A stretch of DNA of 64,000 bases from Terfezia claveryi (Eukaryota; Ascomycota; Pezizomycetes; Pezizales; Pezizaceae): NCBI GenBank assembly GCA_015179025.1, contig WHUX01000026.1, positions 124,001 through 188,000 of the forward strand, in the 5' to 3' direction. The first letter of the stretch is position 1; each line of letters starts with the position of its first letter. The translations under genes and the position numbers were made by a program. Positions 38,503-49,593 of this stretch are shown here, in pieces. The notes under the pieces are model-generated. The model saw only the letters and a list, made by a program, of their open reading frames with translations. It did not search any database and was not told where the DNA came from.

Positions 38503-40094
38503 TCAGGCCGTCGTATTCGCCCTCCTCAAAAAGGTCTTGATAGCCTCCCTTTTACTCCCCTCCCTTTTACTCCCCTCCCTTATCAGTTTCGGTCTCTCCT
38601 TTAAATCACCCGTCCCCACCTCCGACCCACTGCTATTACCACTACTACCCCCTAACTCCTTCTTTGCTTCCGTAACCGGAGTCAACGGTGGAGTGGGAGG
38701 GAATGTAAGCGCCTTCTTATCCTTCGTCACTCCCGGCACAGCGGTAATCGCCTGAATATTCACATTAGAAACTTTCCCTGCGTCCTCCGGCTCGCTAAGG
38801 ATCTCGTCCATCCCAGGGCCAAAGGCGAGATGATCATCCTCATCAATACTCTTTGGCGTAGGAGGGGGAGAACCTCCAAACCCAGTCACCCGGCGGATGA
38901 TCTGGTAACCACCAATGAAAATAACACTGGCACCAGCGGTGACAAGGAACTGTGGAGATGCTATGAGCCCAAAGATCACAGGAAACGCTACCTTTGCTGC
39001 TACCACCACACCTGGAGCGGTCTTCGCTACGACCGCTGAGATTTCTGCAAGCGTAAGTCCAACCATCGCAAGGGCATCGGGGTCTTTCTGGAGGGATGCT
39101 ACAAGAGTCGTGATAGATGCGTTTAGACAGTCGAACGTATCAAGAATGTCGGTGAGGCGCATGAGCAAAGCAGTCAAGGGGGAGTCTCCATCAGGGTCCA
39201 ACATTGAGACCATTTGTTGGCCCATACTTATTATCTGCTGAGCTTGGTTGCCACCAGGCACATTTTGTAGGAGTGCTGGAGCAAGTGACATAACTGAGGC
39301 ATTAAAGGGAAGACGGAGCTGGCTGGTGTCAGCTTTGTCGCCGTCGAGGGGCTCGAGGCTATATTCATCTACTGGGGTGAGTGGAGGCGTAGAGACTGTA
39401 GCGCCAGCCTTAGAGTCACTATCCGAAGACGTAGATCCTTTCCGCCTTTTCTCCTTATCCTTCGAGGAGCTACGATGGCGATGTTTCTTCTCCTTCTTCT
39501 CTTTCTTGTTCCCGTCGTATACAACCAGCACACCATCTTCAGACTTATCCTTCTTCTTGTCTTTCTTATCTTTGCTGCTGCTGCTGCTGCTGCTGCTGCT
39601 CCTACTCTTTTTATCCTTTTTGTCACCACCCTTCAACTCAATTGCCTTCACATTGCTCGCCTCAACTGCCTTCCTTTCAGCTTTTCTCTTTTCATGCTCC
39701 AACCTTTTCTTTTCTCGCGCGGCTCTCCTAGCCTCCTTCTCCAATGTAGCAAGCTTTAGCGCCTCGCGTCTCTCACGCTCGAAATTTCGCTCAGCTAAAA
39801 TCTCTTGCTTCCGAGCATGGTAGGCAGCTTTGGCATCTCTGAAGGCATTAAAGACGGACTTGGTCTATAAATTTTGAGATCACATGGTCAGTACACAACA
39901 TAAAATCGCGACGCCTAAGTAACCCAATCCAGCATATTCACGTGCGGCACCCAGTCCCAGAAAACAAAAATAATGACGAAACATACCGTCCCCAACAGCT
40001 TCCCACCCTGATCCACCACTTGAATAGTTCCAGCCAACTCGGGCATAGCAAATCTTGTTGCGGGCAACGCCATAGCCACTGCTGATTGAGCCAT
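38503..40094 (-). CDS. Protein of unknown function with charged linker and hydrophobic core
   Basis: Two exons, 40094-39987 and 39864-38503, join in frame over a 122-bp intron; 489 aa. The N-terminus (MAQSAVAMALPATRFAMPELAGTI) is followed by a helical, highly charged stretch with Ala/Arg/Glu/Lys repeats, a Lys/Ser low-complexity zone (nine Ser encoded by an AGC microsatellite, then KDKKDKKKDK), and a conserved-looking region at about 230-380. This includes LTDILDTFDCLNASI and a hydrophobic run, VVVAAKVAFPVIFGLIASP, then FLVTAGASVIFIGGYQII, which could form one or two membrane helices. The C-terminus is Ser/Lys-rich. I believe similar proteins occur across filamentous ascomycetes but know no function. 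Confidence 0.75.
39571..39600. repeat. Trinucleotide repeat inside a coding exon
   Basis: About nine TGC units (AGC on the coding strand) encode the poly-Ser run of the protein at 38503-40094. Length changes here keep the frame. Confidence 0.85.
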
Positions 40095-42497
40095 CAGTAT
40101 TCAAGTACCTTGCTTTGCTAATTCCCCAAAAATTGCCGAAACAGATTGAATTTTCTAGGGTAGTATACTCTGGCAAAATGGGTTAACAGACTTCTAGGCC
40201 CCACAAGAGCTATATATAATCAAGTTTCTAGGCGTAAACCCACTCCAACCCTCAATATCCAACCAGTAGCACGCTTACTTCCGTAACCACACGCGTACAG
40301 ATGGGCGTGTGAGGGGGTCGAATGTAAGTTTGCCTCGAATCGCTGATAAGTGTTCGAAGGTTGTGTGAGAGGTAAAAACCTAACTGGCCAGACCAAGAAT
40401 GTGTAGTATGATGTACACCAATCTGGAATCGTATTCTAACCCTTGAATTGGTATTGGTGCGGTATGCACGATGTAGTATACTGCACTTCCGGTCAATTGT
40501 TTGTGTGGTTGTCCTAAATGAACCAAAGCAAAAACAACAACTGCACTGGGAGAGCTCTGACCTTAAAAGTACAAGCTCTCGAATGCTAAATTGTCAACAA
40601 AGCTAAATACCGTACTATCCCCTGGCTGATACCTTTCTTCTCTCGGGTGGAATTGTTCAGAGCCATGCCAAATCAAGAGACTGTGCACCCCAAGGAATAC
40701 CGCTGCCCGCACAGTCGCTTGCTCGGTTTGACTTGTTTCGCTTTGGTCCCATGTCACTCGACGGCGATGGGGCTAGTACAAGGAGGTTTGCTGGCACATG
40801 CCTATTGGTGCGCCGTCAGGAAGAAACAGACTGATAATTAGGAGGCAAGCGATGCCTGGGGGACGTGGCAGTTTTGGGTCAACAGCCCCATGAACGACCG
40901 GACAGTACAATCAACTCCCCATGATGGTGATTACTCATGACCATATTCTTTGAATTGCGGCGCAAATCTTCCAGTCCATGGATAACAGAGAAAACATGTG
41001 GAACAGGGGAGGGGCACCGTGATAGGCAGGTTGATCCAGCCCAGGGTTAGAACTTCAAACCATTGTCAGTGATCAATGGTATTGTTAATAACGCAGAGAA
41101 CCTTCACTGCTGTTTCGACGTTGGGATCGCACGTTGTCCGATGCGTTGTTTTGTTTCATATTACACTCGCTGCTGTTGGAGTTCCATCACTTGTGTTTTG
41201 TTATTTACTTTGATGATCTACATTAGATCTACATTAGCTTGGCATGGAACCAAGCAAGAACGCCACTATGACAAAGATAGTAATCGCATTCACCCAAAAC
41301 GGTGGTCTCGAAACCTTCTTTTAGCGAAAAGGGTAGCCCAACCAGTCTTGGGATTTAGGGATTGATCAGGGTAATTGTATAATTGTTGGCCTTCAATGTC
41401 CTCTGTTCCCGGTGTCTCAGAATGTTACCGTATTTACAGTGTGCACAGGCTAGACAACAGAAAAAATAAAATTCAGTTTGGTTTTCCTGTAGGAAAGATT
41501 TCGCCGATAGTGCGATAGTGTGGCATACATTGAGAAAACCTTTAAAATGCCCTCCGGGTAACACGGACTAATCGTATTTCTAATTGTTTATGTACACAAG
41601 AGATTAATCTATTAGAGCCAGTACTATCATGAACCGAACCAGCGTCCACCTCCCACGTCCCTGGCCAACCCTTTGCTACCCCTTGCCGGACCGCGTGGAC
41701 AATGCTGTAGAATTGGTTAGCTATGCTCGGAGATATATCGCAGCGATGGCAATGCTCTCACCTTTATTAACTGAACTTGCTCGCTCGCTCGCACGCATTG
41801 CCGGACCGCCTGGACGGTACTGTAGAGTTGGTTAGCTGTGCTTGGAGGTATATTGCAGCGGTGGCAGTGCTCTCACCTTTATTAACTGGACTTGCTCGCT
41901 CGCACGGAGCAATGGCAGTGACCGATTTCGCTGGCCGATTTCGCTGGCATGGCAAATCCTCCTGCCTCTTGCTGGATTGCTTGGATAATCCTGTAAAATT
42001 GGTCAGTCCTGCCTGAACATATCGGAGGTCCGTCATCTTGATCTCACCTATATGAACTGAAGTTGCTGGGTCATGAGGTAGGTAGGCTATGTAGGACGCC
42101 TGGCAGGTCGGTATTGGAGCCTGAGAGATAGGTTAGCTATGCGGTGTATGTACATATGGGAGGCCTGGCAAGCTTCTCACGGAGGTCACGGTTCATGTGT
42201 TTAGTTGACTTGAGTTGTGGAAAGGCCTTGCCAGTGGCAGCTGCCGTAGGTATTGCAGTATAATTGGGGGTGGCACGGAATTAGGAGTGCGCTACATACA
42301 CAACATAAGTTATCATAATGGTGGTCCACGCTAACTCATATCCCTGAAGCCAAGGGACGCTAGTAATTGCACCCACCATCTCATCTCTCGTACCACGATC
42401 ACAACCACGCCCAACATTACCACAACTATTGACTCGGTTGGCTTTCTACCATTCATCTACGCTCAAACAAGCAAACAAGCAAACTCGATCGTTCAAG
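40095..42497. other. Spacer with tandem repeats
   Basis: No gene supported. The right part (41683-42075) is a degenerate long-unit tandem repeat. Short open frames at 40647-40841 and 41063-41365 resemble nothing known. Confidence 0.5.
41683..42075. repeat. Three-copy degenerate tandem repeat, 115-171-bp spacing
   Basis: Copies begin near 41683 (TTGCCGGACCGCGTGGACAA), 41798 (TTGCCGGACCGCCTGGACGG) and 41969 (TTGCTGGATTGCTTGGATAA). Each continues with CTGTA(G/A)AATTGGTTAG-like sequence and ends in CTCACCT.TAT.AACTG...TTGCT. The first two are much closer to each other than to the third. Confidence 0.85.
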
Positions 42498-43124
42498 ATG
42501 CCTATCGCCAACATTGTTGGATCAGGGAGAATAGCTGCTACTGGATGTGCTCGCCTCTACCAGAGTACTCACTTTCCAGGTCTATACAGTGAACGTGGGA
42601 ACCATACCAGTCCTCAGGTAAATCAACCAGAGTTCACAATTATTATTTGCTTCTACTAACCCGGTGGTTTAGTCTATTGGAGATAACACCTCTGATGATG
42701 GTGTTCATTCCAGCTCTAAACCACCACTTGTTGCAGCGGTTGCAGCGGAATATGCTTCTCAACATGATAAGGTAGGCTTTGAAGCTACGCTTTGGAGATA
42801 CTCATGACTTGTTAGACTGTTACAGCTATCAAAACCGATGTGGAGCAACTGAAGATAACTGCCGCGGTTACCAAAGTTGAGTTGGAAGGTATCAAAGTTT
42901 CGTTAAATGAAGTGAAGCGAGACCTCAAGGACCTCGCGAAGGACCTCGGGAACAAAATTGACCACCTCGGGAACAAAATTGAGCGCAAGTTCGACAAAAC
43001 CGATGCGAAAATTGATCGTATGATTTACTTATTTATTGGAGGCCTCATGTTGAAAGGAGGGTTTGATCTGTATATGAAGGGGGACAAAACAGAAATGAAG
43101 GACATCATGGGAGTGAGAAAGTGA
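42498..43124 (+). CDS. Small coiled-coil protein with C-terminal membrane segment
   Basis: Three exons (42498-42617, 42673-42771, 42816-43124) join in phase; 175 aa. After an N-terminal half of mixed composition, residues about 75-145 form a continuous heptad-like coiled coil (EQLKITAAVTKVELEGIKVS, EVKRDLKDLAKDLGNK), with an internal duplication of GNKIDHLGNKIE. This runs straight into one hydrophobic helix (MIYLFIGGLMLKGGFDLYM) and a short basic tail. The order, coiled coil then a single C-terminal helix, resembles the DUF1640/CCDC90 family of mitochondrial inner-membrane proteins, but the motif match is too loose for a firm call. It could also be a lineage-specific tail-anchored protein. 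Confidence 0.65.
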
Positions 43125-44171
43125 GGCGGTAAGTGCATCAAATGATTCCGTAAAGTATGGATGCTGATTTCACATGTTGCATATGTATCGCCTCATGTCG
43201 TGACATTATAGATTTCGGTACTGGCGGTATATGCATTGTTTTGCTTTACGGAAGGCGTTATAGCTATAGATGGTGGATCGAAGCATGTTTTTCTGTTAAA
43301 CACTAGAGGGATTTTGCAACTTAGTTTCCTTTCCTGTTAAGTTGCCATAGCAACCTGACAACTTCCGATAATACTATAGCAACGACTTAGTAAATAAAAA
43401 TAGTGGCACCATGAGGTATAATTATACTTTAAAGTTACCTCTCTTGTATCTCCTCTTACTTAATGTATAGCTATTGAAATAGCTTAGCACTTTATATATT
43501 ACAAATTTTAAAGCTAGCTTCTTTTTCAGTCAATTATTACCAAGTATATCACAAAAAAAAAATAGAATGTCTCTCAGGCATCAGACTGTGGAGGGGAGTG
43601 CAACCAGACTAGTAGAGAGAGTGGTTTAGTGTTGAATTTTAGACATGTTCCACTAAGTGGAGGGCATTTTACAGTAGTCCGTGTTAGTCTGGTTGCAATA
43701 CATATTGCTAGGGTGTCGGCCTCCGGAGCAAAACAGCCTCCAGATTATGAACATGTGAGAGCCATATTGCACCGATCAATTACACCGAAGCTTAGTTCTA
43801 GGCAGGTCTCCCAAGCCGTAGTACCTCCTAGCCAGCCCAGCTGCACAATAATACATATCGATGCAACTCATAGTTAAGTTCCTCCGTGCCGGGGCGGTCG
43901 GATGAATGCTACAGACCGGCCCCCATAGCTTTAACCTGTAGTTACTGGAAGAAGCACATCCTTGCCGATGTTGAAGTGCCTGCGCCTGTTGTTGATCCGG
44001 GGAAGGTTCAAATACCTGCATTTCCCATAACATCAGAAGGAAATAAGTCCTTTGACAGTTCAGAAAAATATTTAGATATGACTGGTCTGGATCAATCGAG
44101 GTCTTGTCATCGTGCTATACTATCTATACATTGAAGATTTTCAGGTCCAATCGATATACCGCCACCCATTT
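43125..44171. other. Spacer upstream of the P450, with MITE-like unit
   Basis: Contains the 99-bp inverted-repeat unit at 43599-43697. An open frame at 43886-44134 runs toward the P450 but shows no P450 motif and lies in a different frame. Confidence 0.55.
43599..43697. mobile_element. MITE-like unit with 13-bp terminal inverted repeats
   Basis: Left end TGCAACCAGACTA and right end TAGTCTGGTTGCA are perfect inverted repeats enclosing 73 bp without coding capacity. The ends are variants of the 15-bp motif dispersed through the window, so the unit suggests what those copies are. No clear target-site duplication flanks it. Confidence 0.65.
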
Positions 44172-45983
44172 ATGATAACGACGTCGGCACTGGAACCCGC
44201 CATGCACTTCCTCCACAGTCTCGGGCTCACCACGGCCCTTACGACATATCTCCTGCACGCACATCTTCAACCGTATACTTCTTCCCTCCCATCTTGCCTT
44301 ACGTCGTCAGTGGTCTGCACCTTTCTATACCTCTTTAGTGCCGGTCTTTTTATAAAGCTCACGTATAGAATATTGATCTACCCACACTTTTTCTCCCCAC
44401 TCAGACATATCCCAGGACCGAAGAGCATAAGCATCTGGAATGGCCAATTCCCGATCATTCACAGACAACCTTCGGGGCAACCGCACATAAAATGGATGGA
44501 TGAAGTTCCCAATGATGGATTAATTCGCTATCTTGCCTTTTGCAATGCGGAGAGGATTTTTCCTACCAGTCCCAAGGTGCTGCAGGAAGTTATGCATACT
44601 AAAGGCTATATCTTTCAGAAGGCACCGATAGTGCGAAGATCCATTGGGAAGATGCTTGGTATGCACGGTATGCTGTTCAGCGAAGGAGAGCAACATAAGG
44701 TCCAGAGGAGACACATGCTACCTGCATTCTCGTACAGGCATCTTCGAGACCTTATCCCGAATTTCTGGGAAAAGAGCATTAAGCTCAACAAGGTCATAGA
44801 GAACGAGTTGCGTACGAGGCAGGATGCTGATACTGAAAGACAGATTGGCGTGGTTGTTGAGATATCTCAGTGGCTTAACCGTGCCACCCTGGACATCATT
44901 GGTTCCGCAGGTTTTGGCTATGAGTTTAATTGTGTTAATAACGATGATGAGAGTAATGAGCTGGTTCAGGCCTATCGAAAGGTTTTCCAATCTGTGTCCA
45001 AAGGCGTGCAGCTCCAGAGAGTGGTATTTCAATACCTGCCAGACTGGCTGATTAAGCTTATACCATCGAAGCGAAGGAAGGAATCAGCGGAGGCAATTGA
45101 GATGGTTAAGGGGATGTGCATGAGAATGGTCAGAGAAAAGAAACGGGAATATGAAACTGGAGGAAAAGCGGGACAAAAAGGTAAACTAGATGTGCATAGG
45201 GGCCCTGAGAGATAAAGCAGGGCTAACAAGAAAGGATAGATATACTATCCTTGGTCACTAAGGATTCACCATTCACCGAAGAGGAAATGAGAGACCAACT
45301 GATGACCTTTCTTGCAGCCGGGTGAGCGCACCCTCGTTGATATCTCACATGTTCTTTGCTGATAATTTGCCATCAGACATGAGACCACTGCATCTGCCCT
45401 CACATGGGCCCTGTACCTACTGTCTCAGAATCCAGAAATTCAATCCCGCCTGCGTGCTGAGATTCGTAGTCAAATCTCATCGCCCACTAGCACTACAACC
45501 CCAGCTGTGACGTTAGACACCCTCCCCTATCTACGCAATGTAACCAACGAAGTTTTCCGCTTCTTTCCCCCAGTGCCAATGACCTTGCGAATGGCTGGTG
45601 AGGACACCACCCTGGGTGGGCATTATATTCCAAAGGGAACCATTGTGATGATCAGCCCTTGGGCTATCAACAGGTCGAAGAAGGTTTGGGGGGCCAAGGC
45701 TGATGTTTTTGACCCCGATCGATGGGAAGCACACAAAGAAGGAAAAGAAGGTGCCAGCAACTATGACTTTATGACATTTTTGCATGGTCCAAGAAGTTGC
45801 ATTGGTAAAGATTTCTCAAGATTGGAGTTCAAGGCCTTGTTGGCGGCTTTGGTCGGGAAGTTTGAATTCAATGAGGTTTTGGACGAGAATGGGGAGAGGA
45901 AGGAACTCGTTATCAAGGGTGGGATCACATCTAGACCAGAAAATGGATTGCCGTTGTGGGTGAGGAGTTTGGATGGCTGGTAA
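44172..45983 (+). CDS. Cytochrome P450 monooxygenase
   Basis: Membrane-anchored haem monooxygenase taking electrons from a P450 reductase, probably on the ER. Three exons: 44172-45180, 45231-45321 and 45377-45983; introns of 50 bp (branch GCTAAC) and 55 bp; 568 aa. An N-terminal hydrophobic anchor at about 40-70 (VVCTFLYLFSAGLFIKL) precedes the proline hinge HIPGPKS. The C-helix is present (EGEQHKVQRRHMLPAFS), the I-helix oxygen-binding motif AGHETT (366-371), the K-helix ExxR (EVFR, 425-428) and the haem loop FLHGPRSCIG with the axial Cys508. It resembles the CYP4-like branch of fungal P450s; substrate unknown, and no biosynthetic cluster surrounds it. The ATG at 44172 is the first in frame, since the frame upstream has no ATG. 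Confidence 0.93.
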
Positions 45984-47350
45984 GCTTATTTGATAGGGTT
46001 CTAAAGGTCACTAGTCTAGCTGTAGGGAATATCATTAGACCTCAATCTGCGACTGTAAACGTGAATATGAAGCCCTTGACTTTCTCTCTGTCCGGTGAAT
46101 GCCAATTGATTGAGGGGTGGCTGCTTAGAACTGCAATTACAGGTAGTTCCTGCTCAGTGTATCTACTTCGACAATCAGTCTCTCAGCAGCCATATATACC
46201 TCTGTGCTTCCCAATTGTATCAAATATCACGTAGAACTAGTCAGTCACCTGGAACGATCCACCATTATAACCCAACAACCCGCCAGCAATGCCCTGTAGT
46301 AGTAACACACGACGGCTTCATGTTGAGGTCTCCCAAATCATTCATTGCCAACAGACATGACCCCATCGCTGCACTGTGTGATTCTCGGTAGTGGATATAT
46401 ATTTATTTTTTCCATGAGAGAAATCGCATCATCAGCAATAAAACTCTTTAATATCCAACCATCTCTGAATCCTCGGAAATATCTTTTTTATTTTATTTTT
46501 GTCTTTAAATTCGAGTGACTTGTGTTTGCATATGAACTCGTGTATGATCGGAGTACGGTAACAGGTTCAAACTCTATAATTGCATCCTCTATATCCGCAT
46601 AATCTCCCTTATTACATTAAACACACATACCCAACAGAGGGTGTTACCCTCATAAAGGTACCAGCCCTATGCAAGAAGGAAGGTTCGACTTCAATCATAC
46701 AGAAGGTTTCTCCTACACTCATTTTAATCGTAGCTATATCCTGCTACTTACTCGAGACATTGGAAACAGCACACTACTTGGTCAGTCAGGCGGATGACAG
46801 TCAGTGCTACTCCATTACGAGAACAGGAGCGGAACACTTGTGCCAACCAGACTAAGCGGATACACATGGGTACTTAGGTAGTACGTATTATGATACCCCA
46901 GACTAAGGTAAGGGCATATATTTATAAAGTATCATGAACCTGATATGGAATGCCAGGAGCCTGTGTTGAAATGAAGCCTTGGCATTGGCAACATGCAGGT
47001 CAGCCTCGGGGTTCAACATCGCAAGGAAGAGGTAACCAAGCCCAATAATAGCCCACACCGCCGCATGACATTTGTGCAGCACGGTCTCAAGTGCTCAGCC
47101 GTGCTTACCTCGTTGCTTGACCTAACCTATTCTAGAGAGCCGTCAGACTCCACCACCCCTCTTCCGTTGGCTGAGCTGTAGTAGCGGTTTTTTAAAAGTT
47201 CCCCCATTCCTCCTCCTCTTCTTGTACAAAGTCCGTTTGATCCACTTTTATCTCGGGCGTTCGGGATTCTGCGTAACGGCGGGTTCACGGTTTTCTCATT
47301 TATGCTAACGTTCTTGTACGGAAACAAAATCTGATAACAAATCATTTACA
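45984..47350. other. Spacer between P450 and MARVEL genes
   Basis: No gene supported. An AATAAA at 46437 may be a polyadenylation signal. One full copy of the dispersed motif is at 46840. Confidence 0.55.
46840..46854 (-). repeat. Dispersed 15-bp motif, full copy
   Basis: GTGCCAACCAGACTA, identical to the copies at 11722 and 12472. Confidence 0.8.
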
Positions 47351-48103
47351 ATGTCGAAAAGTGGATCTGGCCATGGAGCCTTCAGGAAGCAGCCCATGGT
47401 GTGGCCAACACTACCATTCATCCTCATCAAGCTCTTCCAGACAATATGCTGCTCGATCGTTTTGAGCGTGATGGTGTTCTTTTCGTATCACTTGAGGAAA
47501 GACAACTACCAAATTCCATGGCAGTTTATCTCTCTAGCGATTTTGGTGAATGATCCATACACTTCAATCTGTGAGGCAAAAAGCTAACTGTCTATTTCCT
47601 CAGTCGGCTATTTCCCTTTTCAGCGTCTTCGCCGTTGGACTTCTCTTCTGCTGCAGAGTCCTCAACGCGCTTTTCGCCTTGATCCTGTATTCAGTACTAT
47701 CCCTTCTCTGGGCGTTTGGAACAGGTATTCTTGGAAAAGGGATGGGTGGAAATACCATCAGGAGTTGTAAGACCTGGAGGTCGTCACAGGGCATTGTCGT
47801 GTGCCATCTTTACAAGACGCTCTTTGCTTTCTGCATTCTTGGATGGTAAGGTTTCCTTATCATGTGATTAGGTTGGGTAAGGTGATAACTGATTTGCCGG
47901 ATAGGTTCTCCATGATCTGTGGTGTCATCCTCGCTTCCTCTGTTAGGAGAAGGGCTTCCAGCCACAAGTATCAGCCTGCAAACCCAGCCAGCCTGCAGCA
48001 GACTACGGCGTACACCCCACAATCTGGCATCGGCCAGACTAGCGTGCCATATGGACAAGGTGGTACTTACAAGGCTCATGATTCACACACCACTTACTCA
48101 TAA
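47351..48103 (+). CDS. MARVEL-domain-like four-helix membrane protein
   Basis: Exons 47351-47545, 47604-47845 and 47905-48103 (introns 58 and 59 bp, the first with a GCTAAC branch site); 211 aa. Four hydrophobic segments are visible: residues about 20-45 (LPFILIKLFQTICCSIVLSV), 55-90 across the first splice, 95-115 (ALFALILYSVLSLLWAFGTG), and 135-160 across the second splice. A hydrophilic Gln/Ser/Tyr-rich tail (QTTAYTPQSG) follows. This topology and length fit fungal MARVEL proteins, which organise or traffic membrane domains. The assignment rests on topology rather than on a signature motif. Confidence 0.75.
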
Positions 48104-48923
48104 ATCCGGCTATCTATTTATGCAAAAGGATATAGATTCAAGGAACTGGAGTACGATGAGGACTTGGTCGGAGGTTCTCATGTTGAGATATACACCACAG
48201 AAGATGAGGGCCTAGCTACATTTTCTGCTTTGCATGTTTATGGTATCCCATTGTTAGTGCTTTTGTTTCGCTTTGGTATGGCGCATCTATGTCTGTCTTT
48301 TGTGGGGAATATTTCAGTTAATGAGAATACATCAAAGCGATATCGATGCTTTTTGTGAGGCTTGCGAACTGGCTGCTACCAACTAAGTAGATGCATGAGG
48401 TTGTGGGTGCAAATCTAACTATGGGGGCAATATCGTGCTTCTCATCTGTAGCTTAAGTATAGGTAGCCCGTGATCTCAATGTTGCTGGACGTTATAAAGA
48501 CGCCAAGCACGTGCTCGTTGGGCCAGCTGACGGGAATGCAGGGCGGATGAAATTGCCCCACTAAGCTTCCCCGGTGCATACGTAACATGATGTGGCTCGG
48601 TGTCAAACTGTCGGTATCGTCTTCTTCTTCGGGCTTGAAGCGATGGGTATATATCAAGACGCTGATATGCACAGTCGCTTGATTGTTTGCCATATCGAAC
48701 GGGCTTGCGGCCTTTAGGGACAATTTGAGTTTGTTGGAGGCCTAGGGAGAGAGCCTACAACGACAAGTCCAGTCTACCACCGATACAGATTGCATTTCAT
48801 CTTAATCCCCACCTACCTCACTCTCTTCGCCCTCACTATCCTCACTCTCTTCGCCCTCACTATCCTCACTCTCTTCGCCCTCACTATCCTCACTTCCCTC
48901 ACCCACCACCTCCCTCCCTCAAC
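48104..48923. other. Spacer and leader of the RING gene
   Basis: Contains the 24-bp triple repeat just before the RING start codon. A 93-codon open frame at 48442-48723 on the minus strand has no recognisable content. Confidence 0.55.
48817..48888. repeat. Three perfect 24-bp tandem copies
   Basis: The unit starts CTCACTCTCTTCGCCC and is repeated three times without mismatch, ending 35 bp before the ATG at 48924. It probably lies in the transcribed leader; the pyrimidine-rich strand is the sense strand. Confidence 0.95.
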
Positions 48924-49593
48924 ATGGCAACGTACGAAGACGACCACAACCTCCCACCTTCCTCCACCTCTACTTCTAACCCCACTAGCACCAGCACCAT
49001 CAGTAGCACCTCCCCCCAACCTGCAACCACAACCACTCGTCGCCACCGCCTCAACATCTCCGACTTCTTCTCCTCCACCCCCACCCGCACGATCCCCAGC
49101 ACCCTCTCTTCCCCCTCCTCCGCGTTCGCCACCCTCGCTGCCGCCTACTCCGAGCTGGCCATGTCTCCCGTCATGGAAGACCTTCTCGCAAGCCTCCGGA
49201 CCGAAGCCGAAAACCCGAACCGCAGCAAGGGCGTGCCCGAGGGGTGGACCGACGGGCTTGAGCGTGTCGCAAGGAGCGTCCTAAAGAAGGATGATATTTG
49301 CGCGATTTGTAACTCGGCGTTTTTGGATGATCCGTATCCACTCGTGGTGAGGTTGCCATGCCATGAAATGCATGTGTTTGATTTGGAGTGTATTGAGGTC
49401 TGGTTGAGGCTGCATTCTACGTAGGTGTTGTTCTTTGTCTTGAGTGGGGACGAGTGAGTGAGAATGGTGACTGACTGGCGTGTGTGTGCATAGGTGTCCA
49501 CTGGATAGAACAGACCTACTGCAGAAGAAAGAGCTGCCTGTGCCCCCACCGGTGGAGGATGAGGCTGAGGAGTGGGATGATAATTACGGTTGA
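48924..49593 (+). CDS. RING-type zinc-finger protein, probable E3 ubiquitin ligase
   Basis: Two exons, 48924-49420 and 49494-49593, the intron falling inside the finger; 198 aa. A Ser/Thr/Pro-rich N-terminus of about 70 residues is followed by a RING-H2-like finger at about 125-175: CAIC, then LPCHEMHVFDLEC, and after the splice CPLDRTDLL. The last metal-ligand position, normally Cys in CPxC, is Asp in CPLD. This variant may be genuine in the family. The C-terminus is acidic (EDEAEEWDDNYG). The E2 partner and substrate are unknown. The ATG at 48924 is chosen over the longer frame at 48790, which lies in another frame through the repeats. Confidence 0.85.

Noticed and set aside
38405..39823. 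Plus-strand open frames opposite the 489-aa protein
   Set aside because: Shadows of a low-complexity coding exon on the other strand.
43886..44134. Possible extra 5' exon of the P450
   Set aside because: Wrong frame, no matching splice pair, and the P450 anchor is complete from the ATG at 44172.
45181..45230. Frameshift in the P450 at KGKLDVH
   Set aside because: Resolved as a normal 50-bp intron with a GCTAAC branch site; the frame continues as ERIDILS.
48442..48723. 93-codon minus-strand open frame upstream of the RING gene
   Set aside because: No domain, signal or splice partner; indistinguishable from chance.
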